Both the position numbers and the translations under genes were made by a program. 50,684 nt of DNA from Anaerolineae bacterium (lineage in GTDB: Bacteria; Chloroflexota; Anaerolineae; Anaerolineales; Anaerolineaceae). Numbering within the stretch: the first letter of the stretch is position 1; the number at the start of each line of letters is the position of its first letter. The notes under the pieces were generated by a model that did no database searches, had not been told where the DNA came from, and saw only the letters and a program-made list of their open reading frames with translations. This document shows positions 43,622 through 50,684 of the stretch, piece after piece. The stretch spans positions 1-50,684 of the forward strand of contig JABLXM010000028.1 in assembly GCA_013177815.1 (NCBI GenBank). The letters run 5' to 3'.

Positions 43622-46600
43622 TTAAGAATCGAGCACCCCGCCCGGTGTGATGTCCTCCAAACCTTCACCGATCGAAAGCAGACCGGTGCCCATCTTGTGC
43701 GGTCGGGCGCGTTCCTCGTCCTTGCCGAATTTGATCACATCCCCATTTTCCAACACCGCTTCCACCGCCAAGCCCAGGCTCTGCAGTTCTTTTACCAGCA
43801 CGCGGAACGAAGCCGGCAGGCTAGGCTCTTCGATCGGGTCACCCTTGACGATGGCTTCATAGGTGTTCACACGACCCTGAACGTCATCCGATTTGACCGT
43901 CAACATCTCTTGCAATGTGTAAGCAGCGCCATAGGCTTCCAACGCCCACACTTCCATTTCGCCAAAGCGTTGACCGCCGAACTGCGCTTTACCGCCCAAC
44001 GGCTGCTGGGTGACCAGGCTATACGGTCCGGTGGAACGGGCATGCACCTTGTCTTCGACCAGGTGGTGCAGTTTCAGCATCGTCATGACGCCAACCGTGA
44101 CCGGCTGGTCATAACGCTCGCCAGTCTTGCCATCCCGCAGCACCTGCTTGCCGACGATCGGCGTGGGCTGCCCGGACTTGAGCATGTATTTATCCGCCGT
44201 TTTACGAATCTCATCCAGGCTCACATCCGTGGGAACCTTCTCGCCGTGTTTCTTGAGCCACAATTCCAAGCCAGCCCGGATGGCTGCCAGGTCGCTTTGT
44301 TCGAAATCGATTCCTTTTTCCAGCCGGCTGGTCTGGTCGATCAACGTTTCCGGTTGGTAACCATTCTCTCGCAACCATTCGTTCAGCACCACATTGCGTG
44401 CATAGACCTGGTCCGAGACCATGCGTGATATGTCGTAATCCTTGGATTTCAACACCTGCTCAAGGTACAGCAGGCGAACTTCATCATCGTCCTGGAAAGC
44501 CTCTGGGTCGTATTCCTCAGCCTCATTCATCATCTTCCAGGCTTGGTCTCCGGCATTTGCCCAGGCTTCGTCGATCATCCAGGCGCGCGCCAGTTCAGCT
44601 TCGATTTCCTGCTCATCTGCCCCATCGAAGACGGGTGTGACGGCGCGGAAACCAAGCCGTTTGACCGCCCAACCCAAATGCGTCTCGAGCACCTGACCGA
44701 TGTTCATACAACCGGGAACGCCCAATGGGTTGAGAATGATATCCACCGGCGTGCCGTCCTCGAGTAAGGCATGTCCTCGACCGGTACGACGCGGGAAACG
44801 ACCCCCTTGTTGCCATGCCGCCCCGCCATCTTGTCACCGGCGGTGATCTTGCGGCGCTGCGCCACCGAAACCCGCACCATCATTTCCACACCCGCCGAGA
44901 GGTCATCGTTATCCTCGCGGGTGAAGACGCGTACATCGACCACCTTGCCGCGCTCGCCGTGTGGCATGCGCAGCGACGTGTCTTTGACATCGCGCGATTT
45001 TTCGCCGAAGATGGCGCGCAGCAGGCGCTCTTCGGGCGTCAATTCCTTTTCGCCCTTGGGTGTGATCTTGCCGACCAGAATATCATTGGGACCAACCTCG
45101 GCGCCAATGCGGATGATGCCGCGTTCGTCCAGGTCTTTGATGGCTTCATCGCCCACGTTGGGGATATCGCGGGTGATCTCTTCCGGTCCCAGTTTGGTAT
45201 CGCGGGCTTCGACCTCGTATTTTTCGATATGCACCGATGTGAAGCGGTCCTCCTGCACCAAACGCTCCGAGATCAAGATGGCATCCTCGAAGTTGCCACC
45301 CTCCCAGGAGACGAACGCCACCGTGACGTTCTGACCCAGCGCCAGGTTGCCGTTGACGGTCGATGACGAATCCGCCAACACATCACCCTTATGGATCAAC
45401 TGCCCTTTGATCACCGCCGGGCGCTGATCGATGCAGGTGGATTGGTTGGAGCGCTGGTACTTGCGCAGGCTGTAGGTGCGCAACTTGCCGTCCGTATGGC
45501 GCACCTTGACTTCCTTGCCCGATACCGAGATGACCTCGCCGTCCTCTTCCGCCAGCACCACCTGTCCGGAGTCATAAGCGGCGTAACCTTCCATGCCGGT
45601 CGAGATCAATGGGATATCCGGCGAGACCAAGGGCACGGCTTGCGCCTGCATGTTGGAACCCATCAGAGCGCGGTTGGCGTCGTCATGCTCCAAGAAGGGA
45701 ATCAGTGAAGCGCTGACGCCCACCACCTGGTGGGGCGCCACATCCATGTAGTTGATCGCTTCCGAGCCGGAGATCATAAAATCGGAATGATGGCGGCAGG
45801 AAATGCGTTCGACGGCAAACTCATCGTGCTCGTTGAGCGGGGTGTTGGCTTGTGCAATGACGAACTTATCCTCCGCGTCGGCGGATAGATAAACGACATC
45901 CTCCGAGACGAAAGGCTCAATCAGGACGTTGGGCAGGTCGAGCTTTTTGATGGCTTTGTACATCTTGGCATCCACCCGCTCACCGGCTTGGGCAATCTTG
46001 TCCCCCTTCTTGGGGTCGACGACTTTATCGCGCAATTTCCTTCCGATCAGCATTTCATTACTGGCAGGCAGCGTTTTGTAGACCTGGCGATAGGGTGTTT
46101 CGATGAAACCGTACTCGTTGACGCGTGCGAAGGATGCCAGACGACCGATCAAACCAATGTTGGGACCTTCCGGGGTTTCGATCGGGCAAATGCGACCATA
46201 ATGGGAATGATGCACGTCGCGCACATCGAAGCCGGCGCGCTCGCGCCGCAAACCGCCCGGACCAAGGGCAGAAAGCGTGCGTTTGTGGCGCAGTTCCGCC
46301 AGCGGGTTGGTCTGGTCCATGAACTGCGAGAGCTGGCTGGAGCCGAAGAATTCGCGCAAAGCCGCCACCACCGGACGGATGTTCACCAAACTGACCGGCG
46401 ACACCTGGTCCTGATCGCGGATCGACATACGTTCCTTGATCACGCGCTCCATGCGGCGCAGACCGATGCGCAGCTTGTTCTGGATCAGTTCGCCCACCGT
46501 CTTCACCCGGCGGTTGCCCAGGTGGTCGATATCGTCGGGGTATTCGACGCCGTTATTGATGCTGATCATACGGCGCACCAGGTAGACGATATCCCATTTG

Positions 46601-47577
46601 GTCACCGTACGGTGAGAAACCGGGATGCGGTTCATCAGGTCCAACTTCTGGTTGAGCTTGTACCTGCCGACGCGTTCCAGGTCATAATGCCTCTGGTCGA
46701 ACAGTTGCTCCTCAAGGAAAGCGCGGGCATTATCCAATGTTGCCGGGTCGCCCGGTCGCATGCGCTTGAAGAACTCGATCAACGCCATTTCTGCCACCGT
46801 GCTGGCGCCCGGGTAATCCTGCGGGTTCCAGTTGGGTTCCTGGCGCAGGGTGGACGCGATGAACAGGCGATCCGCATTGTTGTCGACATCCTGGAACAAT
46901 GCAATCAGTTCCTCATCGCTGCCGGTCTTGAGCGGCGCATCCGGCATCAAGTCATCGACCGTTGAAAGGGCGCGCAAGAAGATGGTGATGGGGATGATGC
47001 GTTTGCGATTGAATTTGAGGATGAGGTAATCGTTCTTGCGGGTCTCGAATTCCATCCAGGCGCCGCGGTCGGGGATCAGCTTTGCCATCGCCTGGCGATA
47101 GCCGGTGGTGCGGTCGACCGGGGCTTCGAAATACACGCCCGGCGAACGGATCAACTGGCTCACCACCACGCGCTCTGTACCATTGATTATGAAGGTGCCC
47201 TTCTCGGTCATCTCTGGAAAATCGCCCAGGAAGATGTCTTGTTTGATCGGTTCCGGTACTTCGGGTCCGTGTAACAAGACCGATACATACAGCGGGCTGG
47301 CGTAAGTCAGGTCGCGCTCGACGCACTCTTCGATGGAATGTTTAGGGTCATCGAACCAGTATTTCAATTTCCACTGCTGCGATTCCGGCGCGCGGCTTGG
47401 AAAGGTCAACTTCATACCCTTGTTGTAGGATTCGATCGGGGAGATCTCTTCAAAGAGATCGACCAAACCTTCCTTCTTGAGCCGCTGGAACGAATCCAAC
47501 TGCACTTCGATCAGGTTGGGCATGTCGAACACAACCGGTATGCGCGCGTAAGATTTTATAGGCAGGGGAGAGGTCAT
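43622..47577 (-). CDS. rpoB: RNA polymerase beta subunit, with one-base frameshift
   Basis: The beta subunit of RNA polymerase, about 1318 residues if repaired. The N-terminal part (47577 to 44764) has [20 protein letters not shown], the rifampicin region [13 protein letters not shown] with [12 protein letters not shown], the fork loop [14 protein letters not shown] and [15 protein letters not shown]. The reading then breaks after the ProTyr codons at 44764; one C is missing in what should read [17 protein letters not shown]. The rest (44763 to 43622) continues in the next frame with [32 protein letters not shown] and ends VLDS. AGGAG precedes the ATG. No rpoC follows and no rplJ-rplL precedes it. 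Confidence 0.96.
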
Positions 47578-47655
47578 ACATTACTCCTAAATCGATAGAA
47601 ACCGGATGACTGGATAAATGAACTTCCGCACCTCAGACAGGAGGCGCAAATGGTA

Positions 47656-47684
47656 ATTATATCAAGCCGGATAACATTGGTCAA
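47656..47684 (-). promoter_or_regulatory. Promoter of rpoB
   Basis: On the - strand TTGACC (47684-47679), a 17-bp spacer and TATAAT (47661-47656) with a TGA extension. The predicted leader to the rpoB ATG is about 72 nt. Confidence 0.85.
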
Positions 47685-47733
47685 GAAATTTTAAGGTTTG
47701 ACTTGAAAATACAGGCACGATTCACCCTCCTTG

Positions 47734-47739
47734 TATAAT
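47734..47739 (+). promoter_or_regulatory. -10 box of the MFS gene, leaderless layout
   Basis: TATAAT in CTTGTATAATG, 7 nt before the ATG at 47747. No convincing -35 is seen. A second TATAAT at 47743-47748 overlaps the start codon. Confidence 0.45.
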
Positions 47740-47746
47740 GATTATA

Positions 47747-49018
47747 ATGCATCCACCACCCGTGAAACCATTAACTGGCGTAAAGATCCTCGTACCACCG
47801 GCATTGTTCCCGCTGGGGATGAGCGCGGCGCTATCCCTGCTGGGGGATTTGACCTTGTTCGCCTCGCTGGTGCCCCGCCTGGAATCGCTCGCGCTGACCC
47901 TGCCCCAACTTGGCGTTCTCTTCTCCATCCATCGCCTCATCCGCATCCCGGGGAACCCATTGGTGGGGCAGTTGGCAGACCGGGTCGGCAGGCGTCCCTT
48001 GTTCATCAGCGGGATGCTGCTGGCAGTCATCTCGACCGCAGGATACGGTTTTTCGGTGGGGTTTGTGCCGTTCCTGGTCTGCCGCCTCGCCTGGGGCGCA
48101 GCCTGGGCTTTGATCAACACCACCGGCATGACGATCACAATGGACATCAGTAACGATGAAAGTCGCGGTAAACTGGCAGGAGTCTATAATTCCTGGCTGT
48201 GGGTGGGGTTTGCCCTGGCGCCTTTCTTGGGTGGCTATCTGGTCGATCATTTACCCTTCCGGCAGGCGATGCTCTTGCTGGCTTTCTTTACCGGTCTCGG
48301 TCTTATCGCCTCATATCTATTCCTGCCAGAAACGTTGGTGCCGCGGGTAAAAAACCAGCCACAACCCGGTTCCCGCCTGCGCCAGAAGGTGGCTGGCATG
48401 ATCTCGCAGGCTCGTTCGTTGAACTGGCAAGCGATGATCATGATGGCGGTCTTCCTCTTCGCCGGTGAAGGCTTGCTGCTCTCGACCCTCTCACTGCTGC
48501 TGACTGACCGCTTCGGTCAGCAGGTAGCCATCGGGCAAACCACGGTCGGCATCGCCACGACTGCCGGCACATTGTTCATGCTGCGGGCGGTGCTGGCAGG
48601 CATCATCGGTCCACTTGCCGGTCACTTATCCGATCGGTGCGGGCGCCTTATCACGGTAACATTCAGTGCGCTGTTGGGTGCCGGCAGTTTGATCATCATT
48701 CTCTATGCCGGTTCCATGACCGGCATCCTGGCGGGCATCCTGCTCTCGGCACTCGCCAGCGCTGCTGGCAACGCCGTCCTGACCGCCTGGATGGGAGATA
48801 ACGCCAGGCGTGATGCGCAAGGCGCCACCTTTGGCTGGTTCGCCATGATTGGTGATATCGGCAGCGCGCTCGGTCCGATGTTGGCGTTATTCATTTACCC
48901 CCTGGCGGGCATCGCGCCGGCGTATTGGGTAGGCGTGATCTTGTTCGCCTTGAGCGCCGCCTGGCTCAATAGTTCCAGGCTCACGTCGAAGCGCACCAGC
49001 GTTTCCGTTTCAGGGTGA
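47747..49018 (+). CDS. Major facilitator superfamily transporter
   Basis: A 423-residue inner-membrane transporter with about 12 helices. The loop after TM2 has GQLADRVGRRPL, the MFS motif A, and the second half has GPLAGHLSDRCGRL, its counterpart. The protein starts with a Pro-rich cytoplasmic end and finishes in a short polar tail. I place the start at the ATG at 47747, 7 nt after a TATAAT box; the in-frame ATG at 47738 lies inside the box. The substrate cannot be told. It is divergent from rpoB and its end overlaps the convergent phosphoesterase gene by 38 bp. Confidence 0.88.
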   Translation: MHPPPVKPLTGVKILVPPALFPLGMSAALSLLGDLTLFASLVPRLESLALTLPQLGVLFSIHRLIRIPGNPLVGQLADRVGRRPLFISGMLLAVISTAGYGFSVGFVPFLVCRLAWGAAWALINTTGMTITMDISNDESRGKLAGVYNSWLWVGFALAPFLGGYLVDHLPFRQAMLLLAFFTGLGLIASYLFLPETLVPRVKNQPQPGSRLRQKVAGMISQARSLNWQAMIMMAVFLFAGEGLLLSTLSLLLTDRFGQQVAIGQTTVGIATTAGTLFMLRAVLAGIIGPLAGHLSDRCGRLITVTFSALLGAGSLIIILYAGSMTGILAGILLSALASAAGNAVLTAWMGDNARRDAQGATFGWFAMIGDIGSALGPMLALFIYPLAGIAPAYWVGVILFALSAAWLNSSRLTSKRTSVSVSG

Positions 49019-49607
49019 AGCCGGTCAGGGGGTTGTGACAGGCAGCCACCTCGCCATTTCGCGAGATCTCGATCACGCCATAACCAGGTGGTTCATCCCT
49101 GCACCATGGCACGCTGGCAGAGCCTGGATTGAAGATCAATTTCCCATCCTCACGAATGTTTTCGGGCACGTGGGTGTGACCAAAGGCGATCACATCCGCC
49201 TGTTGGAATGCTTGCCTGAAATACGCCAGGTGTCGCTCCAACTGGTACCCTTCCAACGCATGCCAAACCTTGCCGCGCAGGTACATGCCGAAACCGCCGT
49301 GCCCGTGCAGGAACACGCAAACCTTACCGTGAATTTCCACGCTCAACATTTTGGGGAGCTTCGTGCGGGATGCCCAATCCCGATTGCCTCGGACCGCCAG
49401 CACAGGCGCCAACTCTTGCAGCGTCTCGAGCACACCGCGCTCGCAAATATCCCCCAGGTGAATGATCACATCCACCCCGGCAGCCCGCAGCGCCGGCACC
49501 AACGCCGGGTGCAGCCGACCGACCCGATCCGGCACATGCGTATCCGCCACCAAGCCCAGGCGCACGCTCTCCCTGGCGAGGATGGCGGAGTCGATCGTTT
49601 CATCCAC
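48981..49607 (-). CDS. Calcineurin-like metallophosphoesterase, YfcE/MJ0936 type
   Basis: A 208-residue single-domain enzyme that probably splits phosphodiester bonds with a two-metal centre. The motifs are complete: DTH (D22, H24), LGDI (D53), GNRD (N75), HGHG (H101) and GHTH (H144, H146), then IFNPGSASVPW typical of this branch. The start is GTG and overlaps the upstream HAD gene by 8 bp, so the two are likely co-translated. The natural substrate is unknown. Confidence 0.88.
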   Translation of the reverse strand: MDETIDSAILARESVRLGLVADTHVPDRVGRLHPALVPALRAAGVDVIIHLGDICERGVLETLQELAPVLAVRGNRDWASRTKLPKMLSVEIHGKVCVFLHGHGGFGMYLRGKVWHALEGYQLERHLAYFRQAFQQADVIAFGHTHVPENIREDGKLIFNPGSASVPWCRDEPPGYGVIEISRNGEVAACHNPLTGFTLKRKRWCAST

Positions 49608-50217
49608 CGGCGTTGAGCAAGCGGCTGACCTCGGCGACGACTTGTTCAGGTCCCTGGAAATGCACCCCCACCATTCCCAATTCGCGCGCCGCGTTCACAT
49701 TCTCGATGAAATCATCGACGAAGATCGCTTCAACCGGTTCGGCACCCAGTAAACGCATGGTGTGCCGGTAGATGCGCGCGTCCGGCTTCGCCAGCCCCAC
49801 CTCGGCTGAAATGACCGCTTCATCGAAACACGCCAGCACCCCACGGCTTTCCAACTTGGCGCGCGTATCCGACCAGGCGTTGGATAACAACGCCGTCTTG
49901 CACCTGGCGCGAATGGAACAAATGAAATCGACCAGCGTTCGATCGATGAAATCCCCCGCCCAGAACTGTTGCTGGAACTTGCGCAAGCCCGCTTCATCCA
50001 GGCAGAACCGCTCGCGCACCGCCACCCAATGGCTGGCAATATCGATCTCACCGACGAACGCCTGTTGAGCCGAATCGGAGCCGAAGACGATATCGTCGAT
50101 CTCCTCGTACGTCATGTGATATTGCTGTGCCAGGGCTGTGCGCGGAGCTTTGTCCTCCGTCCGTAACAGGACGCCGCCCATATCCCAAATGACCGCTTTG
50201 ATCTGCGAAGTCTCCAA
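49600..50217 (-). CDS. HAD-superfamily hydrolase, subfamily IA
   Basis: A 205-residue protein with the HAD motifs: I, VIWDMGGVL (nucleophile D12; the usual second Asp is G14); II, LLSNAWSD (S112); III, K144 in GLAKPD; IV, FVDDFIEN (D168, D169). Loss of the second motif I aspartate is seen in a branch that includes YihX-like and dehalogenase-type members, so simple phosphatase activity is not certain. The start is TTG at 50217, supported by GGAGGT 6 nt upstream. It precedes the phosphoesterase gene in one operon. Confidence 0.85.
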   Translation of the reverse strand: METSQIKAVIWDMGGVLLRTEDKAPRTALAQQYHMTYEEIDDIVFGSDSAQQAFVGEIDIASHWVAVRERFCLDEAGLRKFQQQFWAGDFIDRTLVDFICSIRARCKTALLSNAWSDTRAKLESRGVLACFDEAVISAEVGLAKPDARIYRHTMRLLGAEPVEAIFVDDFIENVNAARELGMVGVHFQGPEQVVAEVSRLLNAGG

Positions 50218-50245
50218 TTGTTCACCTCCAGAAAGTGCGCAGGAG

Positions 50246-50254
50246 AGTATATCA
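50246..50254 (-). promoter_or_regulatory. Extended -10 promoter of the HAD-phosphoesterase operon
   Basis: On the - strand TGATATACT, identical to the rplC promoter box. It lies 28 nt before the TTG start and predicts a leader of about 22 nt. No -35 match is seen. Confidence 0.55.
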
Positions 50255-50264
50255 CAGCCACATC

Positions 50265-50291
50265 CCCGCGGTTGGCGTCGAAAACCGCGGG
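50265..50291. repeat. Perfect 9-bp inverted repeat upstream of the HAD promoter
   Basis: CCCGCGGTT (50265-50273) and AACCGCGGG (50283-50291) with a 9-nt spacer. It occupies the -35 region of the HAD promoter. It could be an operator or a weak terminator of the gene upstream on the - strand, but no U-run follows. Confidence 0.5.
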
Positions 50292-50335
50292 ACGGATACC
50301 ACGGGGAACATCCTCATCACCCTGTGAGCGCCCAT

Positions 50336-50683
50336 TCACTCCAGGTGCACCCTGTTTGCCTGCTCATCATCGAATCGCTGCACCGTCTGCTTCACCGTAT
50401 CGAAAGCCAGGATCTCGAACGCGGGCACCTGCGAACGGAGTGATGACAACTCATCCAGCACGGCGGGGCACGGCGCCAGGTCCGCCACACGGAAGACGAA
50501 CAACTGGCAGAAAACGCCCGCCAGCAGGTCGGATTTCATTTGGTCATACGCCGGGCGTACGACCTGGTCGCATTGGGCGATGTCCAGGTAGACCGCCACC
50601 AGGCGGCGGAGTCCCAGTTCGGTCATGATGACCTGGAAACCAGCCAGCATGTGCAGTCGGGCGTGCATGGAATAAGCGGCGCC
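50336..50683 (-). CDS. Unrecognised protein, partial at the right edge
   Basis: The frame is open to the window edge; at least 115 residues are visible, with an in-frame ATG at 50668 as the only likely internal start. The protein looks compact and alpha/beta, with hydrophobic stretches (LRRLVAVYLDIAQ, GVFCQLFVFRVADL) but no clear membrane segment or known motif. I assign no function. It runs on the same strand as the HAD operon, 118 nt upstream of it. Confidence 0.5.
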   Translation of the reverse strand, partial: GAAYSMHARLHMLAGFQVIMTELGLRRLVAVYLDIAQCDQVVRPAYDQMKSDLLAGVFCQLFVFRVADLAPCPAVLDELSSLRSQVPAFEILAFDTVKQTVQRFDDEQANRVHLE

Positions 50684-50684
50684 G

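Noticed and set aside
44740-44775. Programmed ribosomal frameshift in rpoB
   Set aside because: No slippery heptamer, internal Shine-Dalgarno or downstream structure is obvious at the break; a base lost from a GG run explains it more simply.

Overview
The window is a core chromosomal region of a moderately GC-rich bacterium. It is most likely a member of the Chloroflexota, probably Anaerolineae-like. This placement rests on gene content and family variants: an archaeal-type prolyl-tRNA synthetase, a fused ATP synthase b/delta subunit, a NADH dehydrogenase set with two NuoM proteins, and an rpoB that is not followed by rpoC. I ran no search, so it is an inference. I saw no rRNA or tRNA genes, insertion sequences, phage genes or CRISPR array.

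Layout. The + strand from 1 to 6116 carries the tail of a LOG-family protein, proS, a HEAT-like protein, rpsO and pnp with their promoters, hairpins and terminators, and an orphan Cas4/RecB-like nuclease. From 6121 to about 20140 all genes are on the - strand. Read in transcription order they are: two small membrane proteins of unknown function, nuoA-H-J-K-L-M-M-N (only the membrane arm of complex I), atpI-B-E and the b/delta fusion (only the Fo/stalk part of ATP synthase), a terminator, and then murE.

From 20211 to 47684 the - strand is one long translation and transcription block. In transcription order it is: rpoB alone; rpsL-rpsG-fusA-tuf-rpsJ; a 427-nt gap rich in RNA hairpins with its own promoter; the S10, spc and alpha operon genes in classical order (rplC to rplQ) with secY, adk, map and rpmJ but no infA; then truA, rplM, rpsI and mazG, closed by a terminator. 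A divergent MFS transporter gene follows on the + strand. It meets a metallophosphoesterase and a HAD hydrolase on the - strand, and the window ends in an unrecognised partial gene.

How it works together. The - strand block makes most of the ribosome, the two large elongation factors, the RNA polymerase alpha and beta subunits and the SecY translocon channel. The nuo and atp genes make proton-pumping membrane modules whose soluble partners (NuoBCDEFGI; alpha, beta, gamma and epsilon) must be encoded elsewhere. Nothing here is an obvious new defence or mobile system. The points most worth a second look are non-coding or architectural: the structured gap between rpsJ and rplC, a long pnp leader hairpin, several promoters placed so that the mRNA would be leaderless, a probable one-base frameshift in rpoB, and a second NuoM without its central TM7 lysine.
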